From an uncultured bacterium (lineage in GTDB: Bacteria > Muiribacteriota > Ozemobacteria > Ozemobacterales > Ozemobacteraceae), in contig CALEDQ010000011.1 in NCBI GenBank assembly GCA_937949615.1, positions 1 to 64,000 of the forward strand: a DNA stretch of 64,000 nt, in the 5' to 3' direction. Both the position numbers and the translations under genes were made by a program. Below are positions 15,776-25,456 of this stretch, piece after piece. Position 1 is the stretch's first letter. Every line of letters starts with the position of its first letter. The notes below the pieces were generated by a model. It searched no databases and was not told the DNA's origin. It was given only the letters and a program-made list of their open reading frames with translations.

Positions 15776-16902
15776 CCGGCAGATGCAGACTTATTGGTAT
15801 TTGTCTCGTAATTGCCGCATTTGTCATGACTGCGACTGCCCTCATGGCGCGCCGGCCCGGGCCTGGCGAAGTTGCAACCCGCAGGTGCCAGGATACTCTT
15901 TCGATGCTGCATGATGCGTTCGAAAAACTTTCGCAGACACAGATCGAGACTCTTACCGGCCGACCAGACGGAGTGCAGCCGGTTGACGCCCGGGTGCTGA
16001 ATTTTCTCATGGCCTGCGACCCTGACCCTGATAACAATGAGCTTTTTGATCAGGTGCTGGATATGGAATCAGGCGTTTCAAAGTGCAGTTATTATCTGAT
16101 TTTTAACTTTGCGAAGCCCTTCGATGACAACACTTTTGCGGTATGTGACAACAGCCACGGTTTTCAGCGTGATCTGCGCCTGAATTTCGAAGCGACTGCC
16201 GGCCCGCGCAGCCGCTTTAAAGATCTGTGTGATAAATTCGAGGTTGCCGGGTTCTATGCTACTTATGCCGCAGAATTTGCCGAAGAAACCGAAGAGGGGA
16301 AAAAATTCAAAGCCGCGCTGGCGAATAAGAACGACTTTTTGGAGCTGCTGACAAAATACTGGTGGGTACTGCTGGTCATTGCCTTTTTCGATTTTTACTT
16401 CAGCGATCTCAAATATATAAGACATAAGGGTGAGGGGCTCAAGTTCTACTGTTTTGGCCTCTATCTGGTGTGCATGGTTGCAATACTTTCGTATTCGACG
16501 ATTTATTACACCGGCACTCCGGTGCCGGATCTCAGAGACTTCGGCCATCTGCCGGCCGGTACTTACCCCCGCGAACTGCATACTCTCTCTGACGTGATTC
16601 TTTTCACATCATTTGGCTGGTGGCTGTTTTCTATTGTAACAACGGGAATTTCCGGGTTTGAACGCAGCCACAAGCTGCTCGCGCTGTTGTATGTGGTATT
16701 GGGGCCTCTGACGTTTGCGTTGTCTGAAAGCCCGTTTGGCGGCATACAGAAACTCGCCTTTCCGATTTTTGGTTCAGTAATGGCTCTGATCGATGTTTTC
16801 GTCATCAGAAGCATGGCCCCGGAGAAATCAGAAGACCGGTCTGAAGGCAGCCGAAAGCCTGATTTGAATTCCGAGGCACAATCATCCAGATTCTATGACT
16901 GA
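15772..16902 (+). CDS. Hypothetical multi-pass membrane protein
   Basis: 376 residues starting in a 4-base overlap with the previous gene. An N-terminal signal-anchor (LIGICLVIAAFVMTATALMA) is followed by about 160 soluble residues containing several Cys, then about five membrane helices (YWWVLLVIAFFDFYF, FYCFGLYLVCMVAILSY, VILFTSFGWWLFSIVTTGI and so on) and a charged tail. I recognise no family. Expression with cstA and the ankyrin protein is implied by the overlaps. Confidence 0.65.
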   Translation: MTGRCRLIGICLVIAAFVMTATALMARRPGPGEVATRRCQDTLSMLHDAFEKLSQTQIETLTGRPDGVQPVDARVLNFLMACDPDPDNNELFDQVLDMESGVSKCSYYLIFNFAKPFDDNTFAVCDNSHGFQRDLRLNFEATAGPRSRFKDLCDKFEVAGFYATYAAEFAEETEEGKKFKAALANKNDFLELLTKYWWVLLVIAFFDFYFSDLKYIRHKGEGLKFYCFGLYLVCMVAILSYSTIYYTGTPVPDLRDFGHLPAGTYPRELHTLSDVILFTSFGWWLFSIVTTGISGFERSHKLLALLYVVLGPLTFALSESPFGGIQKLAFPIFGSVMALIDVFVIRSMAPEKSEDRSEGSRKPDLNSEAQSSRFYD

Positions 16903-17004
16903 AACAAATATTTTCAGAACAACTGCTTATCTATCATAAGCAAAAGACAGAAGCGGGCCTGATTGCTCGCCGAAGCCAATCTGCGCGGGGCGTTATTAAA
17001 AAGG

Positions 17005-17033
17005 CTGCGTTTTGTACGCGGCGGTAGTAAGAT
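17005..17033 (+). promoter_or_regulatory. Putative promoter of the ferric-reductase-like operon
   Basis: CTGCGT (17005-17010), a 17-base spacer and TAAGAT (17028-17033). The block matches the cstA promoter region at most positions, including flanking A runs. Confidence 0.5.
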
Positions 17034-17069
17034 AAACAAAAAGCAGCAGAAATGGGGAGGAGTTAAGCT

Positions 17070-17462
17070 ATGTGGCCTGAAAAGATCAAGTTCCCGGTGT
17101 TTGGTTTGTTCTGCATGACCCTGGGCGGTTTTCTTCTGCATTATCGCGTGCATCCGCCGTCGAAAGATGCTTTTAACCTGATCGGGGTACTGTTTCCTCT
17201 TTTCAATACTCTGATTTTACCGTTCATGTTTCTCAACCGCCGCACCATGACCTGGGCTTATCTGATCAACGCCACAAGCGTTGTGGTCGGGGTGTCCGTC
17301 ATGACCTGGTTTTCAGTGGCTAACTGGAATGAGCCGATCAGCTTCTACACTATTCTGTTCCATTCGACCCTTGCTGACAGCCTTATTCTGATGGGCAAAC
17401 TGCCGCTCGCGCACGCAATTCTTCTCGACTGGATGGAATTCGAAGAGGGAGCGCAATCATGA
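17070..17462 (+). CDS. Small four-helix membrane protein
   Basis: 130 residues with about four hydrophobic segments: FPVFGLFCMTLGGFLLHY, NLIGVLFPLFNTLILPFMF, LINATSVVVGVSVMTWF and a weaker one near the end. ATG 17070 follows GGGGAGGAG. It overlaps the next gene by four bases (ATGA), so the two are co-translated. I do not recognise a family. A partner or accessory subunit for the downstream flavocytochrome-like reductase is a reasonable inference. Confidence 0.7.
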   Translation: MWPEKIKFPVFGLFCMTLGGFLLHYRVHPPSKDAFNLIGVLFPLFNTLILPFMFLNRRTMTWAYLINATSVVVGVSVMTWFSVANWNEPISFYTILFHSTLADSLILMGKLPLAHAILLDWMEFEEGAQS

Positions 17463-18811
17463 AGCAGATTGCCTGCAATAACCAGACGACGGTCAGATGG
17501 CAAAAAATCCTGCTGTTGCTGTTTCTGGTCGCTCTGTTCCTTCTGCTTGCCAGAATTGGCGCCCGCCATTATTTTCGCGAAACTGCCGTAGCACCCGGAA
17601 CTTTTCCGGTAATGGTCGGCCGCGTCTTTGCTCTTTGGGCTCTGGCCCTGATGCTGTTGCAACCGCTGCTGGCAATGCGCTTTCGTATTCTCGACAGGAT
17701 ATTTGGCCTCGACCGGCTGTTACGTCTGCATCGAATGGCTGGTATCGTCAGCCTGACGCTGGCTTTTCTGCACCCGATGCTGATTTATGTCTCTGGTTTG
17801 AAGCGTGCCGGGCCGCTTAATATCGGGCAATGGCCTGAAGCTCTCGGGGGAATCGGCCTCGCCGGTCTGTGGCTGCTCATAGTTTCTTCGTGCTGGCGCC
17901 AGTTTCTCGAACTGAAGTATGACAGCTGGCTGAAACTGCATCGCTATGCCGGGCCGGTGGCTTTTCTTGCTCTGGTTCATATGTTTGCCATTGAATCGGC
18001 GATGCGCAAAGGCTGGCTGGCAGCATTCTGGCTGGTGGCACTGCTTTTGTGGGCCGGGGTAGTGATTGCACAAAAAAAGTTGCGGTCGGGACGTGGCGCT
18101 GCCAGTGAGGCCTTTGTGGTTGCTTCAGCTGATGTGGCGGCCGAAAACGTCTGGCGCATCGAATTGAAACCGGCCGGCGAAAATGAAGTTTTTAAATTCA
18201 TTCCCGGGCAATTTGCCTTTATCAGCTTTGAAAATGAACGGCCCGGGTCGGAAGAACACCCGTTTACCATCGCTTCGGCACCTGCCGGGGCGACCGGTCT
18301 GCAGTTTCTTATCAAAGCGAGCGGTGACTGGACAGCGCAGCTTGGCTCTGTCAAAGCCGGTGATCAGGCTCGGGTTTCGGGCCCATTTGGTGTGTTTTCG
18401 CCCTGGCGCCACGATGTCAGCCGTCTGCTTCTGATTGCCGGCGGCATCGGTATTACGCCGATGCTCAGCGTTCTCAGGCAGCTTCGCGAAGAAAAGTCTG
18501 AGCTCCCGGTTAAGCTGGTTTGGACTTTCCAGAACCGGGCCGGGGCACCCTGCCTCGATGAAATTGCAGGCCTGCACCAGGTTCTTCCCGGATTCGAATT
18601 TGTTGCAGTCGCCACCCGTGAAACTTCGGTCGACGTCGAAGCGCACCGCCGGCTTGACAGGCAGGCATTGACGAAAATCATGCCGCAATATCAGCCTGGC
18701 ACCATGGTTATGGTGTGCGGCCCGGCACAGATGATGCTCTCAATCCGGCGTGACCTGGCGGCCATGGGCTACCCGCAGCAGGCGATTCTCAGCGAGGAAT
18801 TCGCCTTTTAG
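17459..18811 (+). CDS. Ferric-reductase-like transmembrane flavoprotein
   Basis: 450 residues. The N-terminal half is a ferric-reductase-like membrane domain of about six helices with paired heme-ligand-type His: LHRMAGIVSLTLAFLH and LHRYAGPVAFLALVH. The C-terminal half is a ferredoxin-NADP-reductase module: FAD motif HPFTIASAP, nucleotide-binding GGIGITPMLSVLRQL and the terminal CGPAQMMLSIRRDL. Such proteins pass electrons from NAD(P)H through FAD and heme across the inner membrane. The acceptor (metal or other) is not evident. No 2Fe-2S domain is present. Confidence 0.88.
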   Translation: MKQIACNNQTTVRWQKILLLLFLVALFLLLARIGARHYFRETAVAPGTFPVMVGRVFALWALALMLLQPLLAMRFRILDRIFGLDRLLRLHRMAGIVSLTLAFLHPMLIYVSGLKRAGPLNIGQWPEALGGIGLAGLWLLIVSSCWRQFLELKYDSWLKLHRYAGPVAFLALVHMFAIESAMRKGWLAAFWLVALLLWAGVVIAQKKLRSGRGAASEAFVVASADVAAENVWRIELKPAGENEVFKFIPGQFAFISFENERPGSEEHPFTIASAPAGATGLQFLIKASGDWTAQLGSVKAGDQARVSGPFGVFSPWRHDVSRLLLIAGGIGITPMLSVLRQLREEKSELPVKLVWTFQNRAGAPCLDEIAGLHQVLPGFEFVAVATRETSVDVEAHRRLDRQALTKIMPQYQPGTMVMVCGPAQMMLSIRRDLAAMGYPQQAILSEEFAF

Positions 18812-18839
18812 CCGAGGTTAGATCGCTCCAGAAGCTGGC

Positions 18840-19931
18840 TTACGAGAATTTGGCTTTCAGGTGACCGAGGAAATTCTTCAGCACCGGTGGCATGTCGGGG
18901 CTGGTCAGGCCGGCTTTGCCCGCCTGCACGGCTTTGATCAGCTGCGCGGTTTCTTCGCATGGGTCGTCGATCGTCTGCAGAATGGCGAAGAGCATAGCCT
19001 GCATCTGCGGCAGCTTCAGCATTTCCATGAAAAAGCGGGTCGTGCCGATGAAATTCTGATTGGGCGGTAACGGGTTGTCTTCGCCGGCCGCCGGGCCAAG
19101 ATTGTTGATGCGTTCCATGACCAGGCGAGGGCGCTGGCCGTAGGGCAGTTTCTTCAGTTCTTCAGGCATGATCGGGGTGCCGATGAGGTAGTCCTGTTTG
19201 CCATTCTTATAGGGGAAGTCGAATCTTTCTTCACTCGGCTGGCCTGGCAGACCGCCGACAAAGCGCACCGGCACCAGCGGCATGTCTTTTTCGATGGCCA
19301 TATCGAGAAATATCGAGCTCAGACGGGTTACTGGCTGGTTAGCGGCCGCTGAGCGCGTACCTTCGACGTGCACAAGCATGGAGGCTTCGGGTTTGCCGGG
19401 TTTTTTAAGATTTTCGATCAGTTCGAGCGGGTTGAGGCGATCGAAAAGCATCAGTCTGAAGGGGTGCCCGCTGCCGAGCGAATCTTCGGCAAAGGCCAGT
19501 AGAAAGGTGAGCCAGGCGTTGAGGTGGTCGGGCTTGGCAATTGCCTGAACCGGCAGGCCGGTCATGCTGTATGACAGGGTCATGAACAGCGGCGATTCAA
19601 GGCCGGTTTGATGATTGGCAAGATACATCAGGGGCCGGGAGCTGAGATTTGCGAATGATTCGGGGCTCTGCACGACAACCCGGCTGACAAAAGTGCCGAA
19701 AAGGGCGCCGAGCAGGTCATGAAAGAAGCGATGCATACCGGTGTGTTTGACCAGCAGCCCGCGAATCTGTTTCCAGTTGAGCGAAAATTCCTGGGCGTCA
19801 TTTTCCGGCAGGTGGTTAAAGGGCAGATTGCGGCAGGCGCCGCTGGCATCGACAACGATGTCGGTGGCTGACAGGCGGGCAAATTGGGCGAACTGTTCGT
19901 GCGAGGCTTGGATCTGGTTAGTCTGCGACAT
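18840..19931 (-). CDS. PlsC-type acyltransferase
   Basis: 363 residues from ATG 19931; an in-frame GTG at 19937 lies inside the ribosome site AAAGGTGAAT. The acyltransferase blocks are LANHQTGLE (motif I, here H-x4-E instead of the usual H-x4-D) and VHVEGTRS (motif III, EGTR), with VPVRFVGGLP as motif IV. The first about 95 residues are an extra N-terminal region. The family moves acyl chains onto glycerol-phosphate or related acceptors at the membrane. The Asp to Glu change may weaken or alter activity. It lies 29 bases downstream of the serine ammonia-lyase gene. Confidence 0.78.
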   Translation of the reverse strand: MSQTNQIQASHEQFAQFARLSATDIVVDASGACRNLPFNHLPENDAQEFSLNWKQIRGLLVKHTGMHRFFHDLLGALFGTFVSRVVVQSPESFANLSSRPLMYLANHQTGLESPLFMTLSYSMTGLPVQAIAKPDHLNAWLTFLLAFAEDSLGSGHPFRLMLFDRLNPLELIENLKKPGKPEASMLVHVEGTRSAAANQPVTRLSSIFLDMAIEKDMPLVPVRFVGGLPGQPSEERFDFPYKNGKQDYLIGTPIMPEELKKLPYGQRPRLVMERINNLGPAAGEDNPLPPNQNFIGTTRFFMEMLKLPQMQAMLFAILQTIDDPCEETAQLIKAVQAGKAGLTSPDMPPVLKNFLGHLKAKFS

Positions 19932-19960
19932 ATTCACCTTTCGGTTTTGAATTGATTGAG

Positions 19961-21181
19961 CTACATCTGGCGGTAGTCACGGGCCAGCCCGCCTTCGCCG
20001 GTTTCTTTGTAAAGAGATGGCAGGTCGCGGCCGGTCTGTTTCATGACCTCGACCACCTTGTCGAATGATACACGATGTGTGCCATCTGAAAAAGTCGAAA
20101 AAATATTGGCATCGAGAGCGCGGGCGGCCGCAAAGGCATTGCGCTCGATACACGGAATCTGCACCAGACCGCAGACCGGGTCGCAGGTCATGCCGAGGTG
20201 GTGTTCGAGAGCCATTTCGGCAGCGTATTCGATCTGTGCCGGGCTGCCGCCGAACAGCTGGTTGGCGGCACCGGCTGCCATGGCGCAGGCTACGCCGACT
20301 TCGCCCTGGCAGCCGACTTCGGCCCCGGAAATAGAAGCGTTGTGTTTGACAATGTTGCCAATCAGGCCGGCCGTTGCAAGAGCCCGCAGAATGCGTGTGT
20401 TGCTGAACTCGCGTGAAGTCTGCAGGTGGTAAAGAACTGCCGGCACCACACCACAGGAGCCGCAGGTAGGTGCCGTGACGATTTTGCCGCCCGAGGCGTT
20501 TTCTTCGCTGACCGCCAGCGCATAGGAAAAGACCAGACCGCGTGAACGAAGAGTCTGTGTGTAGCCGCTGGCGCGAACGTAGTATGAAACCGCTTTTTTT
20601 CGCAGGTTAAGCGGGCCGGGCAATGAGCCCTCTTCTTCGAGCCCTTTTTTTACCGCTGCTTTCATGGTCAGCCAGACCTCTTCAAGGTAGTCCCAGATGT
20701 CGGCCTCTTCACATTCCTGAACGTATTCCCAGTAGCTTTTGCCTTTTTCTTCGCACCAGGCAAGCAGCTCGGTCATGGTACTCATCTCGTAAATTTCTTC
20801 GCCTTCGCCATCTTCGACACCGACCGGTTTACCGCTTTCATCGGCAAGGGCGCCGCCGCCGACGCTGAATACTGTCCAGTTGTCGAGCTCTTTGCCGCCC
20901 TGATCGAGGGCTTTAAAATTCATGCCATTGGGATGCTGAGGCAGAAAAACTTTCGGTTGCCAGACGATTTCGGTAGGAGCATGCGGCCTGAGCACTGAAA
21001 GAATGGCCACATCGGTCATGTGACCTTTGCCAGTCGCAGCAAGACTGCCATACAGAGTGACAACAAAAGACGCGGCACCCGTATGCTGCCCGAAAAATAT
21101 CTCGGCCGCCTTGCGCGGGCCCATGGTATGGCTGCTTGACGGCCCATTACCGATTCTAAAAAGTTCTTTTAGTGATTTCAT
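19961..21181 (-). CDS. sdaA: L-serine ammonia-lyase, iron-sulfur type
   Basis: 406 residues. The start GPSSSHTMGPRKAAEIF is the family signature. APTCGSCGVVPAVLYH, CDPVCGLVQIPCIERNAFAA and VGCQGEVGVACAMAAGAA carry the cysteines for the 4Fe-4S cluster and the catalytic core. The enzyme deaminates L-serine to pyruvate and ammonia. It is somewhat shorter than E. coli SdaA (about 455), mostly in the beta domain. ATG 21181 follows AGGAAAAAA. With a CstA transporter nearby, amino acids may be an important carbon source (inference). Confidence 0.93.
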   Translation of the reverse strand: MKSLKELFRIGNGPSSSHTMGPRKAAEIFFGQHTGAASFVVTLYGSLAATGKGHMTDVAILSVLRPHAPTEIVWQPKVFLPQHPNGMNFKALDQGGKELDNWTVFSVGGGALADESGKPVGVEDGEGEEIYEMSTMTELLAWCEEKGKSYWEYVQECEEADIWDYLEEVWLTMKAAVKKGLEEEGSLPGPLNLRKKAVSYYVRASGYTQTLRSRGLVFSYALAVSEENASGGKIVTAPTCGSCGVVPAVLYHLQTSREFSNTRILRALATAGLIGNIVKHNASISGAEVGCQGEVGVACAMAAGAANQLFGGSPAQIEYAAEMALEHHLGMTCDPVCGLVQIPCIERNAFAAARALDANIFSTFSDGTHRVSFDKVVEVMKQTGRDLPSLYKETGEGGLARDYRQM

Positions 21182-21237
21182 TTTTTTCCTGGAGATTTAA
21201 TAGCATTTTTTTGCAAGAAAAGCCATATGCTGACTAT

Positions 21238-22530
21238 TCAATCAGCTGTACCGCCGGCAGTTTTTCCGGCTGCATCTGCCGGTTCATGCAGACAGCGCAG
21301 GCCGGTTTCGACAAGGCGGTCGGCGACCACATCGAGAGTGAAAATCATGCCGGTGTGCTTTTCGATATAATACCAGTTGTGGGTTTCGAAGCGATAGGCA
21401 TTGTTTTCGCCGGCCTGAATGACAAAATAAGTGCGGCCGTCGATTGTTTCGCTGCCTTTTTCCATGAACGAGCGCGGGCATTTGCGGCCAGCTGTCTTCA
21501 GGGCCAGAAGCAGTCCGTCGAGCGCGTCAGTGTAGTTCTTTATCTTTGTGAGCGGTGCCACCGCCGCCGGAAAAGTGGCGACTACAGCAGTCTGGCTTTT
21601 TTTGCCGGGCGGCGGTCTTTTGATTTTGTCGGCAATCTTCTGCAGGCCTGATCGGTTATCGGGGTCGCTGATGCGGCTGATGACGTCAGCGGTTATTTCT
21701 GGGCCGGCAAAGGCAAAAAACATCTCAGTGACTGGCGGAACAGGGAATGGGAACGGCAGTCGCTGGTCGATACGCTGGCCGTTGTTTATCAGTTCGACAA
21801 AAAGGTCGGCTTTGTTACGCATCATTGTTAAACGTATTTCGGGCCCCAGTTCAGCCACGTCTGCGCGCTTGCTGGCATTCATGGCGACAATCAGATAACC
21901 CTGACGTTTCGGTTTGAGCCCGGCGGCAAGCAGCGCGCGCAGCAGTTCAAGGTCGCCACTCTGCAATGCCAGACCGATCAGATCGAACCCGAGCTGGTCG
22001 AAACCTTTGCGCTCCTTGCAGGTCATGGCATTCAAAGCTTCAAGGCACTGCGAATTCGAAGCCGCCTCAAGCAGCAGCGGCAGGCTCTGGCTGGCGCCCG
22101 CAACAATCGCCAATGAGAGAGGGTTATAAAGCATCGTCGGCTGACTGGCGTAGAAGCGGAACTGGTTGTCTGAGCCGACTTCGCAGCGCCAGGCAGTTTC
22201 TTGGTCGAGTCTGATGCGGCGTTTGATGAATTCTGCCACCGTTGCGCCATCGTCGCCGGCAATTGCTGTGAACAGTGATTCAAGCTCTTTGTTTTCTTTT
22301 TCAACAGGCAGCGCTGAAAATTCTGAACCCGTATCAGCGGCAGAGGCCGTCGCGGAAACGGGAACTGTGGGCATGGCAAAATCGTCAGGAGCCGTATTGT
22401 CGAAGTCAGAAGTTTCTGACGCCTGCCGCTCAGATGTTTCCTGTTCGATTCTGACCAGTCTTTCCATGCCGAAAAAGCCGGCCAGAAGAATCGCAAAGCT
22501 CAATACAAAACTGAGAATAAAATATTTCAT
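21238..22530 (-). CDS. Secreted or anchored ankyrin-like protein
   Basis: 430 residues with an N-terminal hydrophobic segment (FILSFVLSFAILLAGFF) acting as signal or anchor, a Ser/Thr/Ala/Glu-rich spacer, then helical pairs resembling degenerate ankyrin repeats (NPLSLAIVAGASQSLPLLLEAA, LIGLALQSGDLELLRALLAAG). The C-terminal about 90 residues form a compact beta-rich segment (TYFVIQAGENNAYRF, HTGMIFTLDVV). Likely periplasmic. It sits 52 bases downstream of the cyclase gene pair on the same strand and may be part of that transcript. Confidence 0.65.
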   Translation of the reverse strand: MKYFILSFVLSFAILLAGFFGMERLVRIEQETSERQASETSDFDNTAPDDFAMPTVPVSATASAADTGSEFSALPVEKENKELESLFTAIAGDDGATVAEFIKRRIRLDQETAWRCEVGSDNQFRFYASQPTMLYNPLSLAIVAGASQSLPLLLEAASNSQCLEALNAMTCKERKGFDQLGFDLIGLALQSGDLELLRALLAAGLKPKRQGYLIVAMNASKRADVAELGPEIRLTMMRNKADLFVELINNGQRIDQRLPFPFPVPPVTEMFFAFAGPEITADVISRISDPDNRSGLQKIADKIKRPPPGKKSQTAVVATFPAAVAPLTKIKNYTDALDGLLLALKTAGRKCPRSFMEKGSETIDGRTYFVIQAGENNAYRFETHNWYYIEKHTGMIFTLDVVADRLVETGLRCLHEPADAAGKTAGGTAD

Positions 22531-22582
22531 ACCAGATTATAGCGAATGACGGCAAACCATGCAATTCATATAAGACGCTGGG

Positions 22583-25456
22583 CTAGTCGCGGAGCTCGTA
22601 GAGCTCGTAGATGTTGTATTCGCGGGCCTTGCCCTTCAGTGAGCAGCGGCGCAGAAAGTTGACGCGCCCCTTGCCCTTGAGAAGGCGCATTGTCGAGCCC
22701 GAAATGATAAGGCCGCTGCTGCTTTCGATAGCTTCATTCTTCAGTCTGGCGGCCAGGTTTACCTGGTCGCCGATGACCGTAAAGTCGAGTTTGCCGGTGT
22801 ATGAGCCGATTCGCCCCGAAATGACCGTGCCTGAAGCAATGCCGGCGTAGATATCGAGATTATGCCGGCGCATTTCAGCTGCCAGTTCGAGAGCGGTGCG
22901 CGCGGCCCGCAGCGCATGTGATTCTGTCTGCTCTTCGTTTTCACGAAAAACCAGCATCAGCGTGCTGTCGATAATCTTGTCGATGGTGCCGCCGTGTTTT
23001 TTTACCAGCTGGTCACCGCAGGTGATGAACAGATTGATCAATTCAACTGTCTGTTCTGGTGTAAAACCGGCGGTCAGCTGTGCATAATTCTTGAGCGCGG
23101 CAAAGATGATCGTGGCTTCAAGATATTCACCGCCAGGGGCCATGCCCTGTTCCTGTGACATCTCTATCTGCGAAATCGCATCTTCAGATACGTAGTCGCT
23201 GAGCATGTTGCGCTGCTGCAGGCCGACAACCAGCTCAGAAAAAGCCATGTTAAGACTTTCGAATTCATCGCCCGAAGTCAGCTCAAGGTTCCAGACATCT
23301 TTGCCGCGCGCAATCTGCTCTGCGCTTCTGGCGAGCTCGCGCACCGGGTGCACGAAAAAATATTCGAGCAGCTGACTGACAAGGTAAAAAACCACGAGCA
23401 GGTAGATGAAGAGGCCGGCTGCAGTTGTTGCCCAGCCACCGGCAGCATCTGCAGCCGTCACCATGGCAACGACTACATGCGGAACATTATGATTGTAGCG
23501 GCTGATCAGATAGCCGCGAACGGCATTTCCCTCAGATAAAACGGTTGTCTGCGAAGAATCGGTACGCGAAGCTTTTTTCATCAGAGGTTCATTGACATAA
23601 CCGCTGCCGGCCCAGGTCCTGCCCGCGCCGGTTCTTTCGGTCGGGAAAAAGGCGTATTTAACCGAGAAGCCACCGTAATCTTCGGTGAAGCTGCTTTGCG
23701 CCAGAGAAGTCTGTGCCGTAAAAGAGGCCAGAATCGGGCCGGGTTCGAACTTGCCGCCAAGAATGCCCATCAGACTCGTGGCATCTTTATTTCTGGTGTA
23801 AAGCTTATACATTGAATACCAGATAACACTCGAAGTCTGGTCGACATAATACAGCTGACCGTTGGTCATCATTGACTGGGCAATCGAGGCATTTCTGATC
23901 GGGTTTCCGGCGATCATCAGAATATCCTGTCGCGTGCGGTTAAAGATTGGCTCAGGCTCAAGCAGCAGGTCTATCGCGTGCCTGGGCAGAAAACGTTCGA
24001 TCATGCTGAGAGTGCTGTTTTGATTGCCTGGCGAAGTCCGATCAGGAAACTCGACAATCTGAGATTCTTCCGGGCGATGCATGGCAAGAGCGGTCACGGG
24101 CATCTGCCGGCCTATCATATCGAAAAATCTGCCGGTAGCCGCCGGGTCGTTGAACAATGCCGGGTCGACCTTTTTGCCAAAGGCTATCAAAGTCTTTTCG
24201 AGCGTTTCCATGTATTGTTTCAGCTCGTTGCCAAGTTGTGTCAGTCGTATTTCAACATGCAGCAGCAGGTTCTGGTGCGCCAGAAATCTGTCATACTGCT
24301 GATGCAGATAAAACCCGATGCCAAGAAACGCAAAAGGAAACAGTGACACCAGCATGACACTCGCAAGAATACGTCGCTTGAAGCTGATGTCGAGGTTGAT
24401 GCCGAAAGTCAGCATATGCATGAGTTGAACCAGCGACAGCATGAGAACAAAGCGGGCAAACATGCCGATATTTTTGCGCAGTGCCTGAAAATCATGCTGA
24501 AAGACGCTTGTCGGCAGATGATACTCGATAAATGGCACCGCAAAATCTTTCTCTCGCTGGTTCAGCATAATGGCGCACTTGTGCAGCCAGCTCCTGACAA
24601 AACGCTGGTCGGCCGGCGAAGTAATGATCAGCCGGTCTGCGAGCCTGGTGATACCGGAAAAAAATGCCAGCGGCATTAGGCGCGCTTTCTGAATGTTGAT
24701 TTTCTTTTCTTTAAGCCTGAAACCTGGGTGGGTCTTTTTGATGTCATTATAAATGGCAGCAAAAGACAGATCGCGGCCGCGAATGACTGCCAGACAACCC
24801 TTCTGACCAGCCTGCGGCTGTCTGAATTCAAACCAGGTAAAATAAAGCTCGCCGCCAAAATCGACCGAAAGATTCATGGAAACCTGCCCTGGTCTGATGT
24901 TGACCGAGGTCATGGTTTTGAACATCTGCTGCACCTGCAGCGAGTTGCGCAGCTTTTCCTGCCCTTCGCTCTGAGCTCCGGTTGTCCTTGTGAGGTAGTT
25001 TTCGGCGGCAAGATTTTGAATCAGTTTTCGGAAAAGGGCCAGCGGCGGCATCTGCCGCTTCAGATCAGGCGGGCTGAACCGGCATGGCGTCAGCTGACCC
25101 GATTGATTATCGAGAAACACGTATAACAGGCCGTTGCCGAAAATTTTCGCGTCGATGGCGGCCTGCAGCCTCTGAAGATTCTGGGCATCTGCCGGCAGAA
25201 TGAGATTTTCAAGTTCGGGCAGTTTTGCTTCAAGATGGTTCTCGATAACCAGAAGATTGCGGCATTCATCGATGTTCTGGCGAGCGATTGCCATCTGTTC
25301 CGGCTCGGCAAAGACTGAATATTCCGCAAGAAAGAAATCGAGAGCGAGAAGCGAGCCGACCACCGGTAGAACCAGGACCAGCAGCCAGGCTGACAGCAGC
25401 GCTGCTGTCGATATGCTTATCGAACGTGCAATCTGACCTTTTGTTTCAGCACTCAT
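22583..25456 (-). CDS. C2-like class III cyclase homologue with HAMP domain
   Basis: 957 residues. I place the start at ATG 25456, after GGGAG; it overlaps the upstream gene's stop by 11 bases. Layout: N-terminal membrane segment, extracytoplasmic region, paired helices near residues 340-390, a second sensor region, a membrane segment near 690, HAMP, then a class III cyclase domain from about 780. Both metal-binding Asp are replaced (A787 in FAALKNY; S831 in DKIIDSTLM), but the purine-contacting Lys827 and Asp891 and transition-state Asn900 and Arg904 (GDQVNLAAR) are all present. That is the residue set of mammalian C2. Alone it should be inactive; with the upstream gene product it could complete an active site. 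Confidence 0.85.
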   Translation of the reverse strand: MSAETKGQIARSISISTAALLSAWLLVLVLPVVGSLLALDFFLAEYSVFAEPEQMAIARQNIDECRNLLVIENHLEAKLPELENLILPADAQNLQRLQAAIDAKIFGNGLLYVFLDNQSGQLTPCRFSPPDLKRQMPPLALFRKLIQNLAAENYLTRTTGAQSEGQEKLRNSLQVQQMFKTMTSVNIRPGQVSMNLSVDFGGELYFTWFEFRQPQAGQKGCLAVIRGRDLSFAAIYNDIKKTHPGFRLKEKKINIQKARLMPLAFFSGITRLADRLIITSPADQRFVRSWLHKCAIMLNQREKDFAVPFIEYHLPTSVFQHDFQALRKNIGMFARFVLMLSLVQLMHMLTFGINLDISFKRRILASVMLVSLFPFAFLGIGFYLHQQYDRFLAHQNLLLHVEIRLTQLGNELKQYMETLEKTLIAFGKKVDPALFNDPAATGRFFDMIGRQMPVTALAMHRPEESQIVEFPDRTSPGNQNSTLSMIERFLPRHAIDLLLEPEPIFNRTRQDILMIAGNPIRNASIAQSMMTNGQLYYVDQTSSVIWYSMYKLYTRNKDATSLMGILGGKFEPGPILASFTAQTSLAQSSFTEDYGGFSVKYAFFPTERTGAGRTWAGSGYVNEPLMKKASRTDSSQTTVLSEGNAVRGYLISRYNHNVPHVVVAMVTAADAAGGWATTAAGLFIYLLVVFYLVSQLLEYFFVHPVRELARSAEQIARGKDVWNLELTSGDEFESLNMAFSELVVGLQQRNMLSDYVSEDAISQIEMSQEQGMAPGGEYLEATIIFAALKNYAQLTAGFTPEQTVELINLFITCGDQLVKKHGGTIDKIIDSTLMLVFRENEEQTESHALRAARTALELAAEMRRHNLDIYAGIASGTVISGRIGSYTGKLDFTVIGDQVNLAARLKNEAIESSSGLIISGSTMRLLKGKGRVNFLRRCSLKGKAREYNIYELYELRD

